A stretch of DNA of 64,000 nt from Rugamonas rubra. Lineage in GTDB: Bacteria > Pseudomonadota > Gammaproteobacteria > Burkholderiales > Burkholderiaceae_D. Position 1 is the first letter of the stretch. Every line of letters begins with the position of its first letter. Under the pieces are notes generated by a model that was not told the origin of the DNA, made no database searches, and worked only from the letters and a program-made list of their open reading frames with translations. The position numbers and the translations under genes are program-made. Positions 52,024-61,059 of the stretch are shown piece by piece. Location of the stretch: assembly GCF_900114705.1 (NCBI RefSeq), contig NZ_FOTW01000014.1, forward strand, positions 1 through 64,000, in the 5' to 3' direction.

Positions 52024-54333
52024 GTGCCTCAATTCCCCAAACCAGGCCAGAACAAGCCAGTGTCCGCGCGTGCGGCGGTAACCGTGCCGACCAGCGCCAA
52101 ATCGATATCGAGGTCGCCGGCACGACCGCCTTTGGCGGCCTTGCCAGGCCCGTCGCGTGTGCAGGTCGCCGTCCCGCCGCCACCTGCGGCAATGTCGAAG
52201 AGCCGTTCCGCCCCGGCACAAATGTTGCAGGCCAGGCAGGCAGTGGTGACGCCACTTCCGGGGCGGCCGGAGCAGGTCGCCGCAGTACCCCGGGTCACAA
52301 GTCCAGCGCCGCGGAACCACGCCATGCGCCAGATGGCGCGGCCGTCGTGGACGGCCCCGGTAGTGCCCGGTCCGCGCCTGCTGCAGCGGGCGACCAACGG
52401 GTCCAGTTCCGCGCTCAGCCAAACGACGCCCACGCTTCCCAGCACGTCCTCGCAACAGGCGACGACGAGTCGGGCGCATCGGCGCATGGCGGTAATCGCA
52501 GGACACTTGGCGCCGCCCATTCCGCAACAATCTACGACGAGTCAGGCGCTTCGCCCCATGCCGGTACATGTTCCGCCCACTTCGTCCTCCTCGTCCTCCT
52601 CTTCCTCTTCGCCTCCTTTGCGCATGTCGCACACGTCGCACACGTCGCATACCCCGCAAATCGACGTATATAAGCTGGCCGTTGTTGGCGCCGGCAGCGC
52701 GGCCGCCTACTACCTGAATACCTTGGGGCCGGCTTATGACCATTCGCTCACCATCGTGATCGGCGACACCAACCCTTGGCATCAGGAGCGTGGGCATGGC
52801 CTGCCGACGATCAGCCATACTGCGCGTCAAATCGGCATGCCCAGCCGCAATGTGACTGAGCATATGGGCGCCGATCAACTAGTCAACCGGCGCGATTTTG
52901 CCGCAGAGGCGGATACGGAGATCGCCAAGGTTAGAACGCACACACGTCGCGGCAGGGTGGCGGCGGTGTCTTTGCCCGCCCTCGGCGTGTATACACTGAC
53001 GCTCGACGATGGCAGTATCGTGCGGGCAGGCAAGGTGGCCTATATGGCGGGCTCTGGCGCATTCAGAATGCCGCCGATGCTAACGTCCCCCTCCGGTTCC
53101 AGCCTAACGAGCTCATCCGGTTCCAGCTTATCCAGCATATCCAGCTCATCTAGCTCACCCAGCCCATTCCATCGGCAGGACCGTGTCATCGGCCTGAATG
53201 AATTTGTCCGCAAGATCGGCGCGGATGGATCGTTCCGGCCGAGGTCGATCGTCGTTTGGGGCGGGAATGCTGCAATCGACGCACTGGCCGCAGCCGACAG
53301 GCACCACGTGGATGTCGCCCTCTGGATCTACGACGGCCCCCCAGTGTGGTTGTCTGGGTCATTGTTCAGGCAGACCGCCGAACCACCGCCCGATCGTCAA
53401 GTTTTGATATCGCGGGAAGAACGCGCCGGGATACAAATCTTGGACAGTACGACAAGCTCCGGAGTCTGCTTTATCTGGAGCAAGAGCGGCCATACCCACT
53501 CCGTGACTGTGGATTATGTGGTTTACGGCTTGGGTAGCGAGAACCAGCTTGTGTATCCAGAGCGGCTGGAGCCCCTGCTTGACCGTGAAGGTGTCTTTAG
53601 CGACCCATCATTGCCCTCGCATAGGGACAGCACACCGGCCTGGCTGGGCTGGCAGAACAGGGAGGGCACCCTTCAGGTCTTTGGCTTGGCGGCGGAGAAC
53701 TTCAGCAATAGCGGCAATCCTCGCGACAATCCCCGCGTCAGCCCTGTAGAACCGTCCGTGATGGCGCTGAAAAAATGGCTGTCCGGCGACATCGTCACTG
53801 TTGGCCAGTTGGGCTATATGCGTTCTGCCATAAGGGCCGCAAACAACTATGTACCGCCGACTGTTGCGGATCGAGTCGACTTCAGCCATGCCGACGCCAA
53901 CTTGCTGCGCATCCACCTGGCAAGCCGATATCCGAACTTGCCGGAAGCGCTTACGGCGCAATTCATCGGGACGATACGCAACGTTCGTGACGGTCTTGGA
54001 AGAGAGTTGCCTTATGGCTTTACCGTGCGGCAGCAAGCGCTGATTGTCAGGGTGCTTACCCTTTGGGAGAACTTTATGAAGCAACATGCAGCCGGCCTCG
54101 ATAGGTTCGAGAGGGAAAAAACTCAGATGCGGAAATTGATTCGGGCCAATCGACAGTCTGGGAAAGCGCAGGAGGCAAGCAGACTTCAGAGTATTTTGGA
54201 TGAACATCTAAGGCACGAACAGGACGTGGCCGCCAAGATGGTCGAACCGCTGCGCCTGGAGCTCGTGCGCCTGGCCGAGACGGCAAGCGAGGTGGCGGAC
54301 GCCCGCCAACGAGCCAACAAGCCGGCGCTATGA
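52024..54333 (+). CDS. Large predicted flavoprotein with disordered Pro/Ser-rich N-terminus
   Basis: A 769-residue protein, start GTG 52024 chosen for GGGAGA five bases upstream (an ATG at 52006 is in frame). Residues 1-215 are Pro/Ser/Thr-rich with a ten-serine run and SHT repeats, surely disordered. From 216 comes an FAD/NAD(P)-binding fold: YKLAVVGAGSAAAYYLN (GAGSA at 222), a second dinucleotide motif IVVWGGNAAIDALAA (410-423), and VVYGLGSENQL. A Ser-rich insert lies in the middle. The last 170 residues are helical and charged with a coiled coil (RFEREKTQMRKLIRANRQSG). Codon use is less GC-biased than its neighbours. It separates lplT from alr. It could be a secreted effector or a tailoring oxidoreductase; the function is unknown. 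Confidence 0.75.
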   Translation: MPQFPKPGQNKPVSARAAVTVPTSAKSISRSPARPPLAALPGPSRVQVAVPPPPAAMSKSRSAPAQMLQARQAVVTPLPGRPEQVAAVPRVTSPAPRNHAMRQMARPSWTAPVVPGPRLLQRATNGSSSALSQTTPTLPSTSSQQATTSRAHRRMAVIAGHLAPPIPQQSTTSQALRPMPVHVPPTSSSSSSSSSSPPLRMSHTSHTSHTPQIDVYKLAVVGAGSAAAYYLNTLGPAYDHSLTIVIGDTNPWHQERGHGLPTISHTARQIGMPSRNVTEHMGADQLVNRRDFAAEADTEIAKVRTHTRRGRVAAVSLPALGVYTLTLDDGSIVRAGKVAYMAGSGAFRMPPMLTSPSGSSLTSSSGSSLSSISSSSSSPSPFHRQDRVIGLNEFVRKIGADGSFRPRSIVVWGGNAAIDALAAADRHHVDVALWIYDGPPVWLSGSLFRQTAEPPPDRQVLISREERAGIQILDSTTSSGVCFIWSKSGHTHSVTVDYVVYGLGSENQLVYPERLEPLLDREGVFSDPSLPSHRDSTPAWLGWQNREGTLQVFGLAAENFSNSGNPRDNPRVSPVEPSVMALKKWLSGDIVTVGQLGYMRSAIRAANNYVPPTVADRVDFSHADANLLRIHLASRYPNLPEALTAQFIGTIRNVRDGLGRELPYGFTVRQQALIVRVLTLWENFMKQHAAGLDRFEREKTQMRKLIRANRQSGKAQEASRLQSILDEHLRHEQDVAAKMVEPLRLELVRLAETASEVADARQRANKPAL

Positions 54334-54431
54334 AGTCTGGCCGGCGGTCCCCTCGGCGCGCGCAAATTGGACCGTGCGGATCAGCCCGCGTCCGGTAAAA
54401 TACGGCCTTCCTCCATCCGCTTCCACTTCCT

Positions 54432-55520
54432 ATGCCACGGCCGATAGTCGCAACGATCCACCTCGAATCCATGAACCACAATCTGGCCCGCGCCAAGGCG
54501 TGCGCGCCGCAGGCCAAGGCCTGGGGCGTGCTTAAGGCCAACGGCTACGGCCACGGTCTGGAGCGCGCCATGCGCGGCTTCGCCGCCGCCGACGGCTTGG
54601 CGCTGATCGAGTTCGACAACGCGGTGCGCCTGCGCGAGCTGGGCTGGAGCAAGCCGATCCTGCTGCTCGAGGGCTGCTTCGACGCCGACGACGTGCGCGC
54701 CATGGCCCAGTACGACTTCAACTGCGCCGTCCACTGCGACGAGCAGATCGCCTGGCTGGAGGCGGCCGAGGTCAAGCGGACCATCCACCTGCACCTGAAG
54801 ATGAACACCGGCATGAACCGCCTCGGCTTCAAGCCGGAGGCCTTCGCCGCCGCCCACGCCCGCCTGCGCGCGCTGCCCTGGGTCGGCGAGATCACCTTGA
54901 TGACCCACTTCGCCAACGCCGACGAGGCCGGCCATCCGGTGCTGACCTTGCACGAGCAGATCCGCCGCTTCAACCTGGGCGCGGCCGGCCTGCCCGGTCC
55001 CTACAGCCTGGCCAACTCGGCCGGCACGCTGCACCAGGTCGAGCTGTCCGATGTGCTGGTCAGCGACTGGGTGCGTCCCGGCGTCATGCTGTACGGCGGC
55101 ACGCCGGGCGGCCGCAGCGCGGCCGAGTTCGGCCTGCGCCCGACCATGACCTTGAGCAGCGAGATCATCGGCACGCAGAACATCGTCGCCGGCGACGCGG
55201 TCGGCTACGGCAGCCGCTTCCAGGCCGAGCGGCCGATGCGCATCGGCGTCGTCGCCTGCGGCTACGCCGACGGCTACCCGCGCCACGCCCCGCTGGGCAC
55301 GCCGGTGCTGGTCGACGGCGTGCGCACCCGCCTGGTCGGCCGCGTCTCGATGGACATGCTGACCGTCGACCTGAGCGACCTGCCCAACGCCGGCGTCGGC
55401 AGCAAGGTGGTGCTGTGGGGCGAGGGCATGCCGATCGACGAGGTGGCCGAGGCCGCCGGCACCATCGGCTACGAGCTGATGTGTGCGCTGGCGCCGCGCG
55501 TGCGCGTGGTCGAGGGCTGA
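54432..55520 (+). CDS. alr: Alanine racemase
   Basis: PLP enzyme making D-alanine for peptidoglycan. In the 362-residue protein the PLP lysine is K35 in VLKANGYGHG and the second catalytic base is Y259 in VGYGSRF. TGMNRLGF and RPGVMLYGG are also present. A TAAAAT box at about 54396 would give a 30-base leader. radA starts three bases after its stop. Upstream gene order is altered by the inserted flavoprotein gene, but alr itself is intact. Confidence 0.96.
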   Translation: MPRPIVATIHLESMNHNLARAKACAPQAKAWGVLKANGYGHGLERAMRGFAAADGLALIEFDNAVRLRELGWSKPILLLEGCFDADDVRAMAQYDFNCAVHCDEQIAWLEAAEVKRTIHLHLKMNTGMNRLGFKPEAFAAAHARLRALPWVGEITLMTHFANADEAGHPVLTLHEQIRRFNLGAAGLPGPYSLANSAGTLHQVELSDVLVSDWVRPGVMLYGGTPGGRSAAEFGLRPTMTLSSEIIGTQNIVAGDAVGYGSRFQAERPMRIGVVACGYADGYPRHAPLGTPVLVDGVRTRLVGRVSMDMLTVDLSDLPNAGVGSKVVLWGEGMPIDEVAEAAGTIGYELMCALAPRVRVVEG

Positions 55521-55523
55521 CGC

Positions 55524-56906
55524 GTGGCCACCAAAGCGAAAACCAACTACACCTGCAGCGACTGCGGCGCCGTCAGCAACAAGTGGACCGGCCAGTGCGC
55601 CGCCTGCCAGCAGTGGAACACCATGCTCGAGACGGTGCTCGAGAGCGGCGGGCAGAACCGCTATTCGAACCCGCCGCAGCACATGGCGCTGGCGCAGACC
55701 GCGCCGGTGCTGTCGCTGGCCGACATCGACGCGGTCGACGTGCCGCGCTTCGGCACCGGCATCGAGGAGTTCGACCGCGTGCTCGGCGGCGGCCTGGTGG
55801 CCGGCGGCGTGGTGCTGATCGGCGGCGACCCCGGCATCGGCAAGTCGACCCTGCTGCTGCAGGCGCTGGCCAACATCTCGCACGACAAGAGCGTGCTCTA
55901 CGTCAGCGGTGAGGAGTCCGGCGCGCAGATCGCGCTGCGTGCCAAGCGATTGCTGATCGACGCCAAGGACTTGAAGCTGCAGGCCGAGATCCAGCTGGAG
56001 AAGATCCTCGGCACCCTGGCCGAGCTGAAGCCGCAGGTGGCGGTGATCGACTCGATCCAGACGGTGTATTCCGACGCGCTGAGCTCGGCGCCCGGCTCGG
56101 TGGCCCAGGTGCGCGAGTGCGCCGCCCAGCTGACCCGGGTGGCCAAGCAGACCGGCATCACCATCATCCTGGTCGGCCACGTCACCAAGGAGGGCGCGCT
56201 GGCCGGCCCGCGCGTGCTCGAACACATCGTCGACACGGTGCTGTACTTCGAGGGCGACAGCCATTCCAGCTTCCGCCTGGTGCGCGCCATCAAGAACCGC
56301 TTCGGCGCCGTCAACGAGCTGGGCGTGTTCGCCATGACCGAGAAGGGCTTGAAGGGGGTGTCCAACCCGTCGGCGCTGTTCCTCTCGCAGCACGACAGCC
56401 AGGTGCCCGGCTCCTGCGTGATGGTGACCCAGGAGGGCACGCGGCCGTTGCTGGTGGAGATCCAGGCGCTGGTCGACACCAGCCACCTGCCCAACGCGCG
56501 CCGCCTGTCGGTCGGCCTGGAGCAGAACCGCCTGGCCATGCTGCTGGCGGTGCTGCACCGCCACGCCGGCATCGCCGCCTTCGACCAGGACGTTTTCATC
56601 AACGCCGTCGGCGGCGTCAAGATCACCGAGCCGGCGGCCGACCTGGCCGTGCTGCTGGCGATCAACTCGTCGATGCGCAGCAAGGCCCTGCCGAGCGGCT
56701 TCGTGGTGTTCGGCGAGGTCGGCCTGGCCGGCGAGATCCGCCCGGCGCCGCGCGGCCAGGAGCGCCTGCGCGAGGCCGCCAAGCTGGGCTTCAAGCTGGC
56801 CATGATCCCCAAGGCCAACGCGCCCAAGCAGCCGATCGAGGGCATGACCATCATCGCCGTCGAGCGCATCGACGACGCCTTCAACAAGCTGCGCGAATAC
56901 CAGTGA
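55524..56906 (+). CDS. radA: DNA repair protein RadA
   Basis: RadA (Sms) drives branch migration in recombination. The 460-residue protein has a zinc finger C11-X2-C14...C25-X2-C28, Walker A GGDPGIGKST at 100-109, the RadA-specific motif KNRFG, and a Lon-like C-terminal domain. The start is GTG at 55524, three bases after alr, so the two are translated together. The ending LREYQ is typical. Confidence 0.96.
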   Translation: MATKAKTNYTCSDCGAVSNKWTGQCAACQQWNTMLETVLESGGQNRYSNPPQHMALAQTAPVLSLADIDAVDVPRFGTGIEEFDRVLGGGLVAGGVVLIGGDPGIGKSTLLLQALANISHDKSVLYVSGEESGAQIALRAKRLLIDAKDLKLQAEIQLEKILGTLAELKPQVAVIDSIQTVYSDALSSAPGSVAQVRECAAQLTRVAKQTGITIILVGHVTKEGALAGPRVLEHIVDTVLYFEGDSHSSFRLVRAIKNRFGAVNELGVFAMTEKGLKGVSNPSALFLSQHDSQVPGSCVMVTQEGTRPLLVEIQALVDTSHLPNARRLSVGLEQNRLAMLLAVLHRHAGIAAFDQDVFINAVGGVKITEPAADLAVLLAINSSMRSKALPSGFVVFGEVGLAGEIRPAPRGQERLREAAKLGFKLAMIPKANAPKQPIEGMTIIAVERIDDAFNKLREYQ

Positions 56907-57044
56907 GGCGAAGCTAGAATCCGCGCCGGCAATGCGCTGCGCGTCAAAGCGCATTGCGCTGTAGAATAATAGACTATGCAGATTGCGGCGACACGCCGCG
57001 CCGAATTCTTTTATGTTGCTACCGTATCGGATTGAGAATTGTTA

Positions 57045-57359
57045 GTGGATCACAGATCAGCTGCGCGCAAGATCATGCGCTCGAAGGCCGTCGTAGTGAT
57101 GGATGGCGCGCCGCCGGCGCAAGGGCGTACCCTGGACATCGGCGCCAGCGGCATGTCGATCACCTTCGACAGCAAGTTGGCGGTGGGCCAGATGGGCCAG
57201 GTGATGTTCGAGCTCTTCCTCGATGGCAAGGCGCAGATCATGACTTGCCGTTCGAAAGTCAGTTATTGCATCTTCAGCGGCGACCATTTCAAGATCGGCT
57301 ACCAGTTCATGAACCTGGACCAGCCGACCTTGGCATCGATCACCAAGTTCCTGCGCTGA
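57045..57359 (+). CDS. PilZ-domain protein
   Basis: A 104-residue single-domain PilZ protein, likely a cyclic-di-GMP receptor. The RxxxR part reads HRSAARKIMRS, and the DxSxxG part is degenerate: LDIGASGMSI. The second half has GDHFKIGYQFMNLD. GTG at 57045 gives the complete RxxxR region; the ribosome site is poor, and an ATG at 57075 would cut the motif. It lies just upstream of fliD, suggesting a link to motility. Confidence 0.75.
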   Translation: MDHRSAARKIMRSKAVVVMDGAPPAQGRTLDIGASGMSITFDSKLAVGQMGQVMFELFLDGKAQIMTCRSKVSYCIFSGDHFKIGYQFMNLDQPTLASITKFLR

Positions 57360-57557
57360 GTCCGTAGCGGGTGCCGACGGCGCGGGGCAGGGCGGCAAAT
57401 CGCCCTCTGTTCGGGGTTTTAAAATTTCGGCAATCGTGGATAATAGGCAACTTGAAGAGCCGAGGCCGGCGCCCGCGCCGACTCCCTGTCACGCCCGGCT
57501 CGTGACGACACCGCGCCGCCGCGATCCGGCCGCGCCACCGAACTGGACGCGCACACC

Positions 57558-58913
57558 ATGGTTACTACCTCCGCCCTCTCCGCCGGCAACTACGGCAGCA
57601 CCGCCGCCACCTCCGATGTCTACGCCCGCGTCGAGCGGACCATGGCCTCGCAAAACAGTGGCGTCGCCAAACTCAACACCACGCTGACGCGCGACCAGGC
57701 CAAGTTGTCCGGCCTGGGCCAGCTGCAAAGCGCGCTGGCGAGCTTCAAGAACATCGCCGCCGGCCTGGCCGGCAACGGCCTGAGCACCAGCGCCTCGAGC
57801 AGCACCAAGGGCGTGCTGACGGCCAGCGCGAGCGGCAGCGCCAAAGCCGCCAGCTACGCCGTCGACGTCAAGCAACTGGCGCAGGGCCAGTTGTTGACCA
57901 GCGACATGCTGGTCAACAGCGCCGGCAAGATCGGCACCGGCGCCCCGGCCACCGTCAAGATCGAGTTCGGCAACGCCGACGAGAAGAGCTTCACCCCGGT
58001 CGGCGCCGGCAAGAGCATCACCATCGACAGCAAGAACAACACCCTCGACGGCATCGCCGCCGCCTTCCGCGAGGCCGGTGTCGACGCCAAGGTGGTCAAG
58101 AGTGGCAATGGTTTCGCCTTGTCGATCGCCGGCCAGAGCGGCGCCGAGCACAGCATGCGCATCAGCGTCAGCGGCGACGCCGCCGTCAAGGACCTGCTGG
58201 CCTACAATCCGGCCGGCAGCAAGAACATGAAGGAGGGCGCCGCCGCCCAGGACGCGCTGTTGACCGTCAACGGCAAGGAGGTCAAGAGCGCCAGCAACAC
58301 GCTGGACAAGGCCATCGACGGCGTCTCGCTGACCCTGGCCGCGAAGGGCAAGACCGACGTGGTGATCGCCCAGGACCCGGCGCAGATCGGCAAGAACGTG
58401 CGCGCCTTCGTCACCGCCTATAACGAATTGAACGACAAGCTGCAGGCGCTGCAGAAGGGCGAGCTGAAGTCCGACCGGGCGCTGAGCCAGGCCAGCGGCC
58501 AGCTGTCGCAGCTGCTCAAGACGGGCGGCAACGGCGTCTCGGTGGCGGCGCTGGCCAACGCCGGCGTCTCGCTGGAGGCCAACGGCAGCCTCAAGCTGGA
58601 CGAGAAGAAGCTCACCAGCGCGCTGGCGGCCGACGCCGGCACGGTGGGCAAGCTGTTCAGCAACGACGGCAAGGGCATCGCCGACCAGCTGGCCAGCAAG
58701 ATCACCGCGCTGACCGGCAACGACAGCACCATCCGCAAGGAGGCCTTGTCGATCGGCAAGGAGATCACCAGCCTGAACGGCAAGAAGGCGCAGATGACCA
58801 AGGCGCTGACGGCGCAGGCCAACGCGCTGGTGGCGCTGTACACCCAGCAGGCGCAGACCGGCGCGGCCGGCGGCAGCGGCAAGCCGACCTCGCTGTTCGA
58901 CATGCTGGCCTGA
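57558..58913 (+). CDS. fliD: Flagellar filament cap protein FliD
   Basis: Caps the flagellar filament and helps flagellin fold at the tip. The 451-residue protein has the FliD_N region (LNTTLTRDQAKLSGLGQLQSALASF) and the FliD_C region with VTAYNELNDKLQALQKGE and ALANAGVSLEANGSLKLDEKKL. It ends in a coiled coil near LFDMLA. No other flagellar gene is in the window, so it is apparently isolated from its cluster and could be a paralogue. No strong ribosome site is visible before the ATG. Confidence 0.88.
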   Translation: MVTTSALSAGNYGSTAATSDVYARVERTMASQNSGVAKLNTTLTRDQAKLSGLGQLQSALASFKNIAAGLAGNGLSTSASSSTKGVLTASASGSAKAASYAVDVKQLAQGQLLTSDMLVNSAGKIGTGAPATVKIEFGNADEKSFTPVGAGKSITIDSKNNTLDGIAAAFREAGVDAKVVKSGNGFALSIAGQSGAEHSMRISVSGDAAVKDLLAYNPAGSKNMKEGAAAQDALLTVNGKEVKSASNTLDKAIDGVSLTLAAKGKTDVVIAQDPAQIGKNVRAFVTAYNELNDKLQALQKGELKSDRALSQASGQLSQLLKTGGNGVSVAALANAGVSLEANGSLKLDEKKLTSALAADAGTVGKLFSNDGKGIADQLASKITALTGNDSTIRKEALSIGKEITSLNGKKAQMTKALTAQANALVALYTQQAQTGAAGGSGKPTSLFDMLA

Positions 58914-59038
58914 TTCGGTTTTACCCCGCGCCCGCCGGCAAGCGCGCGGCTCTGCTTGCGCCACGCGCTTGCCAAGCTGGCTACAATGTCCGATCATCAC
59001 GCCTTGTGTAGAATTTCCATTCTTCGGGAGGCGGGACC

Positions 59039-60178
59039 ATGGCGGACAAGCGTAACAACAAGCGGGTGGCGGTACATCTGGCGGCGGCGGCCGCGTTGGC
59101 CGTTGCGGCGGCCCTGACGGCGGGCACGGCAGCGGCCCAGGCGCAGGAGGAGAAGGTCCTCAACATCTACAACTGGTCGGACTACATCGCCGACGACACG
59201 GTCAAGAACTTCGAAAAAGAAACGGGCATCAAGGTCCGTTATGATCTGTTCGACAACAACGAGATCCTCAACTCCAAGCTGGTCGCCGGCAAGTCCGGCT
59301 ACGACGTCGTGGTGCCGACGGCGCCGTGGGCGCGCCTGCAGATCGACGCCAAGCTGCTGCGCAAGCTCGACAAGTCCAAGCTGAGCAACCTGGCCAACCT
59401 CGACCCGACCATCCAGGCCAAGCTGGCCAAGATCGACCCGAACAACGACTACCTGGTCGATTGGCTGTGGGGCTACACCACGGTCGGCATCAACGTCGCC
59501 AAGGTCAAGGCCGCGCTGGGCGAGCTGCCGATGCCGGACAACGCCTGGGACCTGATCTTCAATCCGAAATACGTCGCCAAGCTGAAGTCCTGCGGCGTCT
59601 CCTTCCTCGACTCGCCGTCCGAGGTGCTGCCGGCCGCGCTGATGTACCTGGGCAAGCCGGCCTACTCGAAGAGCGCCGCCGACTACACCGAGGCGGGCAA
59701 GCTGCTGCAGAGCGTGCGGCCCTACATCACACTGTTCAGCTCGTCGGGCTACATCAACGACATGGCCAACGGCGCCGTCTGCGTGGCGATGGGCTGGTCG
59801 GGCGACATCAACATCGCCCGCCAGCGCGCCATCGACGCCAAGAACGGCAACGTGATCGAGGTGCTGCTGCCGAAGACGGCCGCCGCGCTGATGTTCGACA
59901 CCATGGCCATCCCGGCCGACGCGCCGCACCCGAACAACGCCCACCTGTGGATCAACTACATCCTGCGGCCCGAGGTGCACGCCAGCCTGACCAACAAGGT
60001 GTTCTACGCCAACCCGAACAAGGCCGGCGTCAAGTTCGTGCGCAAGGACATCGCCGAGAACAAGAAGGTGTTCCTGTCCGACGCCGACAAGCAGCGCATG
60101 GCCGCGCCGGAGGCGGTGCCGGCCGACGTGCGCCGTTCGATCACCCGCATCTACACCAAGTTCAAGACCGGCGTGTAA
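59039..60178 (+). CDS. potF: Polyamine ABC transporter substrate-binding protein (PotF-like)
   Basis: Periplasmic binding protein for putrescine or related polyamines. The 379-residue protein has a signal peptide (about 1-35, ending AQAQ). It then continues VLNIYNWSDYIADDTVKNFEKETGIKV, the family hallmark. Further marks are YDVVVPTAPWARLQI and AVCVAMGWSGDI. GGAGG lies seven bases before the ATG. The permease and ATPase genes (potGHI) are not adjacent, which is often so for this binding protein. Confidence 0.92.
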   Translation: MADKRNNKRVAVHLAAAAALAVAAALTAGTAAAQAQEEKVLNIYNWSDYIADDTVKNFEKETGIKVRYDLFDNNEILNSKLVAGKSGYDVVVPTAPWARLQIDAKLLRKLDKSKLSNLANLDPTIQAKLAKIDPNNDYLVDWLWGYTTVGINVAKVKAALGELPMPDNAWDLIFNPKYVAKLKSCGVSFLDSPSEVLPAALMYLGKPAYSKSAADYTEAGKLLQSVRPYITLFSSSGYINDMANGAVCVAMGWSGDINIARQRAIDAKNGNVIEVLLPKTAAALMFDTMAIPADAPHPNNAHLWINYILRPEVHASLTNKVFYANPNKAGVKFVRKDIAENKKVFLSDADKQRMAAPEAVPADVRRSITRIYTKFKTGV

Positions 60179-60221
60179 GACGGCGCGGCTCGGCGTGCAA
60201 GCTGCGGCCAGGGCTTGTTAT

Positions 60222-60274
60222 AAAAACAAAAAGGCGGCAGCGCCGGCATCCGAAGGGATGCCGCCACTGCCGCC
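60222..60274 (-). terminator. Intrinsic terminator for the minus-strand small gene
   Basis: A 19-bp stem with two mismatches and loop GAAG (60233-60274). On the minus strand it is followed by TTTTTGTTTTT (60232-60222). The polarity fits transcripts coming from the 38-residue gene; it lies also just past potF. Confidence 0.75.
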
Positions 60275-60298
60275 CTGGCTTCCAGGCGAAGCCGATGG

Positions 60299-60415
60299 CT
60301 ATTCGTGATAGCGGTCGACGAGTTTGGTTTTACTCCCACGCAGCTCTTCGACGAGCTCGTAAATGACCAGCGCGATCATGCCGCCGAAAATGCCGATGGT
60401 GAGCAGGGTGAACAT
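60299..60415 (-). CDS. 38-residue membrane peptide
   Basis: A small open frame, MFTLLTIGIFGGMIALV then IYELVEELRGSKTKLVDRYHE. One TM (about residues 2-20) is followed by a charged amphipathic tail. A TAAGGCGAC ribosome-like site lies about nine bases upstream and a strong minus-strand terminator lies 25 bp downstream, so it looks like a genuine small transcription unit. No homologue is known to me. Confidence 0.55.
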   Translation of the reverse strand: MFTLLTIGIFGGMIALVIYELVEELRGSKTKLVDRYHE

Positions 60416-60527
60416 ATTGATATCAGTCGCCTTACGGCGGCCGCTCCCTAGAGTTGGTACATTTTCACTCTAGCAGATGGTTACCGCTTTGCAAGCTCAA
60501 CTCTGTTGAGGCAACGCTATTTGAACG

Positions 60528-60995
60528 CTACTTGACCACCAGGTCGGCCGACATCACCGCCTTGAGATACAGGCTGCGCGGGTCGCCCGGCTCGCGCTGG
60601 GCGAACCACCAGGCGCTGGCCTTGCGGATGTCCCAGTCCATTTCCTCGCCCGTCATCAACAGCGCCGCCACCTGGCCCAGCGTGGGTTGGTGGCCGATCA
60701 CCAGCACCGATTCCTTGGCGCCCGGCCAGTTGGCGGCGCGCAGCACGTCCTCCGGGTCGGCGCCCGGCGCCAGGTCGGCGTGGATCTTGAACTTGCGGCC
60801 CAGCGGCTCGGCCGTCTGCAGGGTGCGCAGCGCCGGGCTGACCAGCACCTTGCAGCTGTCGGGCAGTTGCGAGGCCAGCCACTGGCCCATGCGCCGCGCC
60901 TGCTTATGGCCTTTGACGGTCAAGGCGCGCTCCAAGTCGGTTTCGCCGGCGGCCGCGTCCTCGGCCTCGGCGTGACGCCACAAGATGAGATCCAT
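60528..60995 (-). CDS. sixA: Phosphohistidine phosphatase SixA
   Basis: A histidine phosphatase of 155 residues. The catalytic RHG-type motif is R7-H8 (LILWRHAEAED), VSPALRTLQTAEPL carries the second Arg, and the late catalytic His is in VIGHQPTLGQ. SixA removes phosphate from phosphohistidines in phosphorelays or the nitrogen PTS. It follows ppk by 64 bp with AGGAGAAAAG before its ATG, so it is probably in the same Pho-induced unit. Confidence 0.92.
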   Translation of the reverse strand: MDLILWRHAEAEDAAAGETDLERALTVKGHKQARRMGQWLASQLPDSCKVLVSPALRTLQTAEPLGRKFKIHADLAPGADPEDVLRAANWPGAKESVLVIGHQPTLGQVAALLMTGEEMDWDIRKASAWWFAQREPGDPRSLYLKAVMSADLVVK

Positions 60996-61059
60996 GCTTT
61001 TCTCCTGTTATCGAATTCAACGCAGCAAAAGATGATCCGGTGGATGGCGCGGCGCTATA

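Noticed and set aside
54381..56954. Long antisense frame over alr-radA
   Set aside because: Both plus-strand genes are unambiguous; the antisense frame has no recognisable domain.
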